Shown here: positions 56,330 to 64,000 of the stretch, piece after piece
Position numbering within the stretch: the first letter of the stretch is position 1
How the letters are laid out: each line of letters begins with the position of its first letter
NCBI GenBank assembly: GCA_002197545.1
Contig: NFUO01000081.1
Coordinates: forward strand, 70,432-134,431
DNA length: 64,000 nucleotides
Source: Acidobacteria subdivision 2 bacterium RH1 MAG20
Lineage (GTDB): Bacteria > Acidobacteriota > Terriglobia > Terriglobales > Acidobacteriaceae
Direction: 5' to 3'
Program-made: the position numbers and the translations under genes
The notes under the pieces: generated by a model
The model's input: the letters and a program-made list of their open reading frames with translations, nothing else
What the model was told of the DNA's origin: nothing
The model's database searches: none

Positions 56330-56444
56330 AGATTCTAGCTCTTAGCTAAAGACTAGAAGTTTTTATGGCCAGAAGAAAGAAACGAATCCCTCAGCTTCTA
56401 GTCGTAGTCAGAAGCTAAAAGCCAGGAGCTAGAAGCTAAACAAG
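56330..56444 (+). repeat. Repeat-rich spacer between zwf and pgl
   Basis: AGAAGCTAAA occurs at 56410 and 56431 (period 21); related AGCTAAAGACTAGAAG and AGCTTCTAGTCGTAG give inverted pairs around 56353-56401. It has low complexity and is probably a dispersed repeat type. Confidence 0.6.
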
Positions 56445-57242
56445 ATGTCCCGTCCCGTCACCATCACCTATCGCATCTCTCCTACGCCTGCCGCTGTCGC
56501 TCAGGCCGCCGCAGAGTTCTTCACTGACAACATCAAGGCCGCTATCCAAAGCCGAGGCCGCGCCCGCATCGCCATCTCCGGCGGCACCACGCCTAAGGCG
56601 ATGTTTGCGCTCCTCGCCGATCCCACCCAACCGTTCCTCAAGCAAATCCCATGGGACAAGCTCGACCTCTACTGGGTCGACGAGCGTTGCGTTCCGCCCA
56701 CCGACGCCGACTCCAACTACCGCATGACCAACGAGGCCCTGCTCTCCAAGGTGCCCCTCGCTCCCGAGCACATCCATCGCATGGAAGGCGAACTCGACCC
56801 CGCCACCGCCGCTGCTCGTTACGAGTCCACCATTCGCAATTCTTTCAAGCTCGAAGGAGCCGAGACTCCTACCTTCGATCTCATCCTCCTCGGCATGGGC
56901 GACGACGGCCACACCGCCTCGCTGTTTCCCCACACCGAAGCCCTCAACAATCTCGCCGACATCGTCACGGCCAACCACGTCCCGCAGAAGGACACCTGGC
57001 GCATCACCCTCACCTGGCCCGTCATCAACCAGGGCAGGGAAGTCGCCTTCCTCATCGAAGGCGCTGCCAAGGCGCAGGTCCTCCACGACGTCCTGCTCGG
57101 CCCCTACCAGCCCAACACCTTCCCCTCGCAGATCATTCGTCCCGCCAGCGGACGCCTCACGCTCTTGCTCGACTCTGCCGCGGCATCTAAGCTTCCAGTA
57201 CCAGAGAACTCAGGGACGACAGGTACTTTGGAGCTCAAATAA
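56445..57242 (+). CDS. pgl: 6-phosphogluconolactonase
   Basis: 265 residues. AISGGTTPKAMFALLAD (about 44-60), VDERCVPPTDADSNYRM, and LLGMGDDGHTASLFPHT are the DevB/NagB-like Pgl motifs. It hydrolyses 6-phosphogluconolactone between Zwf and Gnd. The stop touches the ATG of glk directly, so the two are coupled. Confidence 0.94.
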   Translation: MSRPVTITYRISPTPAAVAQAAAEFFTDNIKAAIQSRGRARIAISGGTTPKAMFALLADPTQPFLKQIPWDKLDLYWVDERCVPPTDADSNYRMTNEALLSKVPLAPEHIHRMEGELDPATAAARYESTIRNSFKLEGAETPTFDLILLGMGDDGHTASLFPHTEALNNLADIVTANHVPQKDTWRITLTWPVINQGREVAFLIEGAAKAQVLHDVLLGPYQPNTFPSQIIRPASGRLTLLLDSAAASKLPVPENSGTTGTLELK

Positions 57243-58277
57243 ATGATCCTCGCTGGCGACGTAGGCGGCACCAAGGTTCACCTCGCGCTGTACGACTTCC
57301 AGGACGGCAAGCTGCACTCCATCCGCGATCAGAAGTTCCCCGCCCACGAGTTCTCCAACCTCGACTCGGTCGTCGAACAGTTCCTTGGCAGCGATCAAGG
57401 CGCTCGCAGTCAGATCGCCGCTGCCTGCTTCGGTTGCCCAGGCCCTGTTCGCGGAGGCCGCCTCAAGCTCACCAACCTTCCCTGGACCCTCGACGTTCAC
57501 GAGCTTGAGAAGTCCCTCGACATCGAGCACATCTTCCTCATCAACGACCTCGAAGCCAACGGCTACGGCATTCTCGAACTGACCCCGGACAAGATCTATA
57601 CCCTTCACCCCGCCAATACGGCTGCCGTCGGCCATCGCGGCCTCATCTCCGCCGGCACCGGCCTCGGCGAGGCCCTTCTCATCTGGGACGGCAAGCACCA
57701 TCGCCCGATCGCCTCTGAGGGGGGGCACTGCGACTTCGCACCTCGCACCGAGCGCGAAGTGGCTCTGCTGCAGTACCTCGTTCGCACGCTCAAAGGCCAC
57801 GTCAGCTACGAGCGTGTCGTCTCCGGCCTCGGCATCAAAAACATCTATGCCTACCTCCGCGATGTCGAAAAGCTCAATGAACCCCAGTGGCTTCGCGACC
57901 GCCTCGCTGCCGAAGACCCCAACGCCGTCATCGGTCAGTGCGCGCAGGACGGCTCCAGCTCGATCTGCTTCGAGACCATGCGGACCTTCAGCGCAGCCTA
58001 CGGAGCCGAAGCAGGAAACGTCGCCCTCAAGATCCTGGCCATGGGGGGCATCTACCTCGGCGGAGGCATCGCCCCCAAAATTATCCAGACCCTTCAGAAC
58101 GGCGACTTCATCCAGGCCTTCCTCGACAAGGGCCGCCTCTCGCCCCTGCTCCAGTCCATCCCCGTCCGCATCATCCTCGACGACACCTGCGCCCTGCTTG
58201 GGGCTGCCGCCTACGCCGAAGCCCGCGCCGCCGACATCTCCAACCACTCCGAACGCGCCGCATCCATGAAGCACTGA
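57243..58277 (+). CDS. glk: Glucokinase
   Basis: 344 residues. AGDVGGTKVHLALYDF (ATP-binding start), LINDLEANGYGI, GTGLGEALL, and EGGHCDFAPRTERE with the acidic catalytic residues. The set is typical of Glk (PF02685) rather than the ROK family. It phosphorylates glucose at position 6 with ATP. Last gene of the cluster. Confidence 0.94.
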   Translation: MILAGDVGGTKVHLALYDFQDGKLHSIRDQKFPAHEFSNLDSVVEQFLGSDQGARSQIAAACFGCPGPVRGGRLKLTNLPWTLDVHELEKSLDIEHIFLINDLEANGYGILELTPDKIYTLHPANTAAVGHRGLISAGTGLGEALLIWDGKHHRPIASEGGHCDFAPRTEREVALLQYLVRTLKGHVSYERVVSGLGIKNIYAYLRDVEKLNEPQWLRDRLAAEDPNAVIGQCAQDGSSSICFETMRTFSAAYGAEAGNVALKILAMGGIYLGGGIAPKIIQTLQNGDFIQAFLDKGRLSPLLQSIPVRIILDDTCALLGAAAYAEARAADISNHSERAASMKH

Positions 58278-58294
58278 CAAGACCATTTCCCTAA

Positions 58295-58939
58295 TTAAAA
58301 AACATGACCTGCTGAGCGAGCCAACTCCTCACGAACCTGTTCATCGCTGACCTGGCTGAAGTCCTCGTAAAACTGCCCCACAGCTTCCAGTCTCCGCGGA
58401 GTGTGGACACAAACCATCTCCTCCGCCTCGGCTCCGAACCGGTCAAGCGTCACCTGCAACGCGACCGGCACAGCGACCACAATGCTCGCGGGCTGCTGCT
58501 GGCGAACGGCGCGAACCGCCGCCAGCATGGTGTAGCCAGTGGCAAGTCCATCATCGACAAGAATGACGGTCTGCCCAGTCAATGCAAGCGGCGAACGATC
58601 GCCACGATATAGACACTCCCGCCGCGAAAGCTCCTTTTGTTCAGCGGCGATGACGGACTCCAGCGCAGCCTGCGGAATACGCATCGCAGCAATGGACTCC
58701 TCATCGAGCACAACAAACCCATCCACAGCGACCGCGCCGACTGCAAGCTCCGGCTCGCTGGGCGCGCCAATCTTGTGGACCAGAAGAACGTCCAGCGGCA
58801 GCGAAAGCGAGCGGCCAACCGTCGCTGCCACCGGCACACCGCCACGAGGAAGAGCGAGAAGTATCGTTCTTTCCCGTCCGCGATATTTGCCAAGCAGCCC
58901 GACCAGCAACTCCCCCGCGTGTCTGCGGTCACGGAACAT
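58295..58939 (-). CDS. Phosphoribosyltransferase-fold protein
   Basis: 214 residues. PRPP loop TVILVDDGLATGYTMLAAVRAV (about 123-144), with PRGGVPVAATVGRSL near the N-terminus. This is the stand-alone type found beside erythromycin-esterase or dienelactone-like genes. The substrate base is not known. Converges on glk with a 17-base gap. Confidence 0.85.
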   Translation of the reverse strand: MFRDRRHAGELLVGLLGKYRGRERTILLALPRGGVPVAATVGRSLSLPLDVLLVHKIGAPSEPELAVGAVAVDGFVVLDEESIAAMRIPQAALESVIAAEQKELSRRECLYRGDRSPLALTGQTVILVDDGLATGYTMLAAVRAVRQQQPASIVVAVPVALQVTLDRFGAEAEEMVCVHTPRRLEAVGQFYEDFSQVSDEQVREELARSAGHVF

Positions 58940-59016
58940 GGAGATTTAGATGCCAAATGCTCAGGGTGCAAGGTTTGTCTCAACAGGCACCAGCATGTAC
59001 CGTTTAAAGAGAACCC

Positions 59017-61620
59017 ATGTTGACCACAAAACCCGCCCTCTTCTCCTCAGTCCTCCTTGCCATAATTTCCTGCATCGCACCCCTCGCGGCTCCAGCGCAG
59101 CGCCTCCCCTCCGGCATCCATCCCGAACACTACACCCTCGCCCTTACCCCCGACCTCAAAGCGGCGACCTTCGCAGGCACCGAGACCGTCGATCTCACGC
59201 TCGACCACCCCAGCACCACCATCACCCTCAACGCCGCGGAGATTAAGTTCCTCTCCGTCACTGCAGGCGCGCAAACCGCGCAAGTCACCCTCGACGAAGC
59301 CAAAGAGCAAGCCACGTTCACCTTCCCCCAGGCTCTCTCCGGCAGAGCCACCCTCGACATCCGCTACACCGGAATCCTCAACGACAAGCTCCGCGGCTTC
59401 TATCTCTCCAAAACCGCGAAGCGCAATTACGCCGTATCCCAGTTCGAACCCACCGACGCGCGCCGCGCCTTCCCCAGCTTCGACGAGCCAGCTCTCAAAG
59501 CCACGTTCGACATCGCTCTTACTGTCGACTCCGGCGACACCGTCATCTCCAACACCAACATCGTCTCCGACATCCCCGCACCGGACAAAAAGCACACCAT
59601 CAAATTCGCTACCACACCGCGCATGTCCACCTATCTCGTGGCCTTCCTCGTAGGCGACTTCCAATGCACCAAAGGCAGCAGCGACGGCGTCCCCATCCGC
59701 GCCTGCGCCACGCCTGACAAGGTCAAGCTCACCAAATTCGCTTTGGAATCCGCCGAATACAACCTCCACTATTACGACACCTACTTCGGCATCAAGTACC
59801 CCATGCCCAAGCTGGATCTGATCGCCATTCCCGACTTCGAAGCCGGGGCGATGGAGAACTTCGGCTGCATCACCTACCGCGAGACTGACCTTCTTCTCGA
59901 CACCAAAACCGCCAGCATCCTCGAAAAGCGGAATGTAGCCGAAGTAGTTGCTCACGAGATGGCCCACCAGTGGTTCGGCGATATGGTCACTATGCAATGG
60001 TGGGACAATATCTGGCTCAACGAGGGCTTCGCCACCTGGATGGAGAGCAAACCCGTAGCCAAATGGCATTCCGAGTGGAACGTCCCCCAGGACCAAGCGC
60101 GGGAGCTGGACACCACCCTCAACTACGACTCGCAAGCCACCACCCGCACCATCCGCGCCAAAGCCGACACCCCAGCCGAGATCAACGAGATGTTCGACGG
60201 TATCGCCTACGGCAAAGCCGGGGCTGTCCTCGACATGGTCGAAAACTACGTCGGCGAAGAGACCTTCCGTCAGGGCGTCCACAACTACTTGCAAGCGCAC
60301 CTCTACGCCAACGCAACGGCCGAAGACTTCTGGAATGCCCAGACCGCCACTAGCCATCTCCCCGTCGACAAAATCATGTCCAGCTTTGTCGAGCAGCCCG
60401 GCGTTCCGCTGCTCACCTTCTCCAACACCTCCGCCCTCGGCGCGCCCGTCGCCCAAAGCCGCTTCTTCCTCTCGCCAAATTCTGCAAACCACACCAGCCA
60501 GCAGTGGACCCTTCCCGTCTGTCTCAAGACCAACGACAAACCCATCTGCAGCCTCCTCAATCCCGGCGAAACTACTTTGCCCATCTCCGCAGACGCAAAC
60601 GCGCCCTTTTTCTATGCCAATGCTGCCGCCAAAGGCTACTACCGCACGGCCTATACCCCGGCGCAATACAAGGCCATCGAACCCAAAGTTGAAACATCTC
60701 TCACCCCGCCCGAGCGCATCAACTTCATCGGCGACCGCTGGGCGCTTGTCCCCTCAGGCCGCTCCTCCATCGCCGACTACCTCGACCTCGTCCTCGCCCT
60801 CAAGCAGGACGCCAGCCCGGCCGTCCTTGAAACCGCACTCGCCAAGATCTATACCATCAAGTCGCAGGTCGCCACCGGCAAGGACCTCGACCAATTCAAT
60901 GCCATTCTTCGGCGCGAGTTCAGTCCTATCTACGCAGCCCTGGGTCAGCCTTCAAAGCAGGACTCCTTCGACCGCCGCCAACTCCGCGCCCTTCTCTTTG
61001 AACTACTCGGCGCAGCCAACAACCCAGCGATCCTTGCCGAGGCGCATGAAATAGCCGACCGCAGCTTCACCCACAACGGCAAAAAAGATAGAAACGTCGA
61101 TCCCCTTCTCATCGACTCGGCCATCGCCATTGCTGCAACCAACGGCGACGCTGCCCTCTATGACAAGGTCCTTAACGCCAGCAAGAACCCCAGCGACCCC
61201 GGTCTTCAGGCCGACTCTCTCCTCACCCTCGCCCACTTCTTCGACCCCGCCCTCGTTACCCGCACGCTCGACTACGCCGTCTCCGGCGAGGTCCGCAATC
61301 AGGACAGTTGGAGAATCCTCTCCGCTCTCCTCCGGCAGCGCGCCACCCGCAACCAGGCCTGGGATTACATCGAGCAGCACTGGGACAAGGTCCACGCCCA
61401 GTTCACCACCAACTCCGGTGTCCGCGTCGTCGCCGCTACCGGCTCCTTCTGTACCGTCGAGCGCCGCGACCAGGTCATCAGCTTCTTCGGCACCCACACC
61501 GTCGATGCCTCCGCTCGCACCCTCAGCAAATCCATCGACAGCATCAACGCCTGCATCCAGTTCCGCGCCGCGCAGGAGCCGAGTCTCCACCAATGGCTCG
61601 AATCTCAACCCGCCCAATAG
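59017..61620 (+). CDS. Secreted M1-family metallo-aminopeptidase
   Basis: 867 residues. A signal peptide (about 1-27, cleaved near AAPAQ) precedes an N-terminal beta-saddle domain and a thermolysin-like domain with the exopeptidase motif GAMENFG (near residue 281) and the zinc site HEMAHQWFG with a downstream Glu in LNEGFATW (near 313-338). A helical ERAP1-like C-terminal domain completes it. It removes N-terminal amino acids from peptides outside the inner membrane. Neighbours do not explain it. Confidence 0.93.
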   Translation: MLTTKPALFSSVLLAIISCIAPLAAPAQRLPSGIHPEHYTLALTPDLKAATFAGTETVDLTLDHPSTTITLNAAEIKFLSVTAGAQTAQVTLDEAKEQATFTFPQALSGRATLDIRYTGILNDKLRGFYLSKTAKRNYAVSQFEPTDARRAFPSFDEPALKATFDIALTVDSGDTVISNTNIVSDIPAPDKKHTIKFATTPRMSTYLVAFLVGDFQCTKGSSDGVPIRACATPDKVKLTKFALESAEYNLHYYDTYFGIKYPMPKLDLIAIPDFEAGAMENFGCITYRETDLLLDTKTASILEKRNVAEVVAHEMAHQWFGDMVTMQWWDNIWLNEGFATWMESKPVAKWHSEWNVPQDQARELDTTLNYDSQATTRTIRAKADTPAEINEMFDGIAYGKAGAVLDMVENYVGEETFRQGVHNYLQAHLYANATAEDFWNAQTATSHLPVDKIMSSFVEQPGVPLLTFSNTSALGAPVAQSRFFLSPNSANHTSQQWTLPVCLKTNDKPICSLLNPGETTLPISADANAPFFYANAAAKGYYRTAYTPAQYKAIEPKVETSLTPPERINFIGDRWALVPSGRSSIADYLDLVLALKQDASPAVLETALAKIYTIKSQVATGKDLDQFNAILRREFSPIYAALGQPSKQDSFDRRQLRALLFELLGAANNPAILAEAHEIADRSFTHNGKKDRNVDPLLIDSAIAIAATNGDAALYDKVLNASKNPSDPGLQADSLLTLAHFFDPALVTRTLDYAVSGEVRNQDSWRILSALLRQRATRNQAWDYIEQHWDKVHAQFTTNSGVRVVAATGSFCTVERRDQVISFFGTHTVDASARTLSKSIDSINACIQFRAAQEPSLHQWLESQPAQ

Positions 61621-61647
61621 TCCGCATCTAGCCACAAAGCATGATGC

Positions 61648-63084
61648 TTAGTGTGGCGTGACTGCCTTCATGTCGCGCCGCAACGGATGCGCCTCTGTAT
61701 TGAATACGATGGAGTTGAAATCCAGCGTAGCGGTGGGCGCATATAACAGATAGAGATACTTCAGCGTCTCGGCAAAGAAGAAGCTCTCCATGTGGTCGTC
61801 TTTCTCTTTGGTCTTCACGTTGGACAACTGGGCAAAGCCCGCATCTGTTCGGCAATACTTTACGAGCGCATCGAAATATGTCTGCCCCATCGCCAGATAC
61901 TTCGGATCATGCGTGTAGTGATAGAGGTAATAGGTCGATTCGATGATCTCGGGCCGAAGCGGATATGCCGGATTCACGATCTGCATCTTTGCGTAATCGA
62001 ACATCTCCGGCTCGACGCCGGCGAAGTTCCACATCAGGTAGCTGGAATCCTGCAGCCGCGCGGCGCGGACTACGTCGCCAGAAAGCGCCAGCACTGCAGG
62101 AAAGAAAGCGTCGAGCGCGCCGTAGTCCGTCTCCGTCCGCTTGCCCGTGTTCATATTGGCGCGGCCATACCAGAGTCCGCTGGGGCGCTCGTCACCAAGG
62201 TATTTATTGATCGGGCCAATGCTTGCGTTCCACATCCGTTCGCAATCCTTATCGTGGAAGAGCACCGCGCACTTCAGCAGATACTCGTCATAAGAATCGA
62301 TGCCGCCCATGATGCCGGAATCTTCACCAGTCCATTGGCCGGTCTCCACATTGATACCCGAACCGACCAGCCCGATCTTGGACCGGCGGTTGTAAAGCTC
62401 CACCACGGCACGCTTGGCTTTGTCGTAGTAAATCTGCTTGCCTGTGAGTTTCGATAGAACTCCAAATTCCATCAGCAGGCTACCTACCTCGGCCGGATTA
62501 CTGTTCGCGCCGCGCACCGCACCGGTGCGCAGGTTCACATATTCATAGGGCATACCCGTGGGCGAGTTGAACATCGGCATCAGCCGCTGGCCAAGATCGT
62601 CGGCCAATGCCAGCAGGCGCTTGTCTCCAGTCATCTCGTAACTGGATAAAAGACTGCCCAGCAGTCGAATGGTGATCTCGAAATCTTTAACATAGATGTC
62701 CTGGTCAAAGTTAAGTTTGATGTCGATCAATGCGCGGTCTTCATCCGCCTGTTTCGTCAAACCCATCACCAGCATGGTGTCAAGCGCATCGACAGGAGTC
62801 ATCAACAGCGTGCCGCCGTACCAGTCCTCCGGCTTGTGGCTGATCGGGCGCAGTTCATCATGACCCCACGCATATTCGTGATAACCGTTCCACGCAAACA
62901 GAAACTGCTTTCGCACCTGCTCAGCCATCGCTGCTCTCTGGGCCTCCGTCATTGCAACAGCAGCAGCAGCGGTCTGCGTCCCTGTCGCTGGAGCATTCTG
63001 TGGCAATGTCTGCGCGAACAATGAAGTAGCGGCAGCAGGAAGCAGCATGAGAAGAGTGCGGGCAATGAGGAAACGGATACGCAT
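61648..63084 (-). CDS. Secreted glycoside hydrolase family 47 alpha-mannosidase
   Basis: 478 residues. Signal peptide (about 1-25, ending SLFAQ), then FAWNGYHEYAWGHDELRPIS, TPVDALDTMLVMGL, EVGSLLMEFGVLSKLTGK, GIDSYDEYLLKCAVLF, LRPEIIESTYYLYHYT and KYLYLLYAPT. These acid-rich blocks match the GH47 (alpha/alpha)7 barrel and its calcium-binding Thr region near the end (NTEAHP). GH47 trims alpha-1,2-mannose. The family is mostly eukaryotic, with scattered bacterial members. Lies upstream of nothing obvious on its strand; its upstream neighbour is the GH27 gene. Confidence 0.88.
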   Translation of the reverse strand: MRIRFLIARTLLMLLPAAATSLFAQTLPQNAPATGTQTAAAAVAMTEAQRAAMAEQVRKQFLFAWNGYHEYAWGHDELRPISHKPEDWYGGTLLMTPVDALDTMLVMGLTKQADEDRALIDIKLNFDQDIYVKDFEITIRLLGSLLSSYEMTGDKRLLALADDLGQRLMPMFNSPTGMPYEYVNLRTGAVRGANSNPAEVGSLLMEFGVLSKLTGKQIYYDKAKRAVVELYNRRSKIGLVGSGINVETGQWTGEDSGIMGGIDSYDEYLLKCAVLFHDKDCERMWNASIGPINKYLGDERPSGLWYGRANMNTGKRTETDYGALDAFFPAVLALSGDVVRAARLQDSSYLMWNFAGVEPEMFDYAKMQIVNPAYPLRPEIIESTYYLYHYTHDPKYLAMGQTYFDALVKYCRTDAGFAQLSNVKTKEKDDHMESFFFAETLKYLYLLYAPTATLDFNSIVFNTEAHPLRRDMKAVTPH

Positions 63085-63149
63085 GGCTTGTCCTTTGGGT
63101 GACGCGGGTTGTTCGCAAATTTGCGCCTACGACAGTACATCGTAAACCG

Positions 63150-64000
63150 CTATGGCATTACCTTCACCATCACCACTCCATGGCTAGGTACTTCAGCCGA
63201 ATAGCCGCCAGTGTACTGTCCCACATTCTTCTTCAACCAAAGGTCGCGTACCGAAGCAGTCACCGTATTGGGATAGCCAATGTCAGTCCACACTGTCGAA
63301 ATCTTCGCTGCCGCTGCGCTGCGATTCACCAACGCCACCGCACGCCCACCATCCGCCAACTGCTTTGACCAAATCTCCAGGCCGTCTGCTCTCTTCACTC
63401 GACGTGCCTGCTGCCCCAGCGCATCCTGGTCGATGGCGATGACCTCTTTATTCAGCAGAATCTCCTTCGTGTCCGCCGTCATGTCTTCGATATCGTTGCC
63501 CGCTAGCAGCGGTGCCGAAAACATCGCCCACATACTGAAGTGCGTGCGATACTCCGTCGGCGTCATGCCGCCATTGCCCACCTCAAGCATGTCCGGATCG
63601 TTCCAGTGGCCCGGCCCCGAATAGCTCTCGATTCCATCCATCAAATCCATAATCTGGGTGACGCCACCGCCGCCCCAACTCCGCTTGCAGTCCCAGCAAT
63701 CCTGAATGTCCGGAGTCGCCCGCCACATATTTCCAATCGGTCCAGCCCAAAGCCACGGTTTCGTTGATCCCCACTCACAGATGCTGAAGACAATCGGCCT
63801 TCCCGAAGCCTTCAACGCATCGCGCATCAGCGCATACGAAGCCTCGCTATTCTGCCCCGGTAGCGTGTTGCACCAGTCTTCCTTCAGATAGTCCACGCCC
63901 CACGCCGCATATTGCCGCGCATCTTGATACTCATGCCCAATGCTGCCCGGCCTGCCCCCGCATGTCTTCGTGCCCGCGTCGGTATAGATCCCAAACTTCA
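63150..64000 (-). CDS. GH27 alpha-galactosidase, partial at the window end
   Basis: Open from 63150 through the right edge, so the N-terminus is missing. Read from the edge: KFGIYTDAGTKTCGGRPGS, then WGVDYLKEDWCNT, with the nucleophile Asp in the DYLKxDWC region changed to Glu at the variable position only (LKEDWC keeps the Asp). Next comes the later Asp in HWNDPDMLEVGNGGMTPTEYRTHFSMWAMFSAPLLAG, here split by wording: NDPDMLEVGNGGMT. The C-terminal beta domain ends in VPSHGVVMVKV. It removes alpha-galactose from galactomannan or galactosides. Same strand and 65 bases before the GH47 gene. Confidence 0.85.
   Translation of the reverse strand, partial: KFGIYTDAGTKTCGGRPGSIGHEYQDARQYAAWGVDYLKEDWCNTLPGQNSEASYALMRDALKASGRPIVFSICEWGSTKPWLWAGPIGNMWRATPDIQDCWDCKRSWGGGGVTQIMDLMDGIESYSGPGHWNDPDMLEVGNGGMTPTEYRTHFSMWAMFSAPLLAGNDIEDMTADTKEILLNKEVIAIDQDALGQQARRVKRADGLEIWSKQLADGGRAVALVNRSAAAAKISTVWTDIGYPNTVTASVRDLWLKKNVGQYTGGYSAEVPSHGVVMVKVMP

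Noticed and set aside
59047..60666. 539-codon minus-strand frame opposite the M1 aminopeptidase
   Set aside because: Gly/Val/Asp-rich shadow; the plus frame has GAMEN and HExxH motifs.

Overview
The window is a high-GC, gene-dense bacterial chromosome segment. I see no phage genes, no intact transposase, no CRISPR array and no tRNA or rRNA gene. The mix of genes best fits an acidobacterium of the Granulicella/Edaphobacter/Terriglobus type (class Terriglobia). It combines many secreted glycoside hydrolases, small zinc-ribbon proteins, DUF5996, separated pur genes and short dispersed intergenic repeats. This placement rests on gene content and is an inference.

Layout. 1-10.5 kb: miaA end, a beta-CASP nuclease-like protein, a lipoprotein, a Kbl-type alpha-oxoamine synthase, an outer-membrane protein facing an HTH-TOBE regulator, and a pyrR-pyrB-pyrC operon. 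10.5-18.5 kb: LysR and AraC regulators, murJ, iscX, rpsU, a zinc-ribbon protein, a metallo-beta-lactamase-fold hydrolase, a bicupin, and the rplU-rpmA operon. 18.7-28 kb: a broken glgX remnant, then a LacI-regulated polysaccharide locus (GH3, GH30 and GH55-like enzymes) that reads as a beta-1,3/1,6-glucan (fungal wall) degradation unit. 28-41 kb: methyltransferase, glycosyltransferase, dut, DUF5996, purL-purF, a VOC protein, DinB, purD, and a divergent mntR/mntH pair with a palindromic operator. 41-43 kb: a CBS protein, an FmdE-like protein, and an AT-richer patch holding a frameshifted gene. 43-46.7 kb: typA, an ArsR/SRPBCC pair and superoxide dismutase. 46.8-58.3 kb: glucoamylase followed by a nearly complete oxidative pentose-phosphate cluster (tkt, rpiB, gnd, zwf, pgl, glk) with an unlisted 44-residue small gene. 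58.3-64 kb: a phosphoribosyltransferase, an M1 aminopeptidase, a GH47 alpha-mannosidase and a partial GH27 alpha-galactosidase.

How they work together: GH15 and the secreted hydrolases release glucose. Glk phosphorylates it, and Zwf, Pgl and Gnd make NADPH and pentose phosphate, with RpiB and Tkt recycling carbon. PRPP-dependent pyr and pur genes lie elsewhere in the window.

The least explained signals are non-coding. A roughly 96-bp element occurs twice, in opposite orientations (13128-13223 and 18755-18849), with hairpins that keep pairing despite base changes. A short hairpin with an invariant loop occurs twice (13295-13315 and 18031-18051). A third dispersed repeat occurs three times. 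A tandem repeat is built in frame into the PurF leader peptide. I cannot name a new system with confidence; the paired structured elements are the best candidate.
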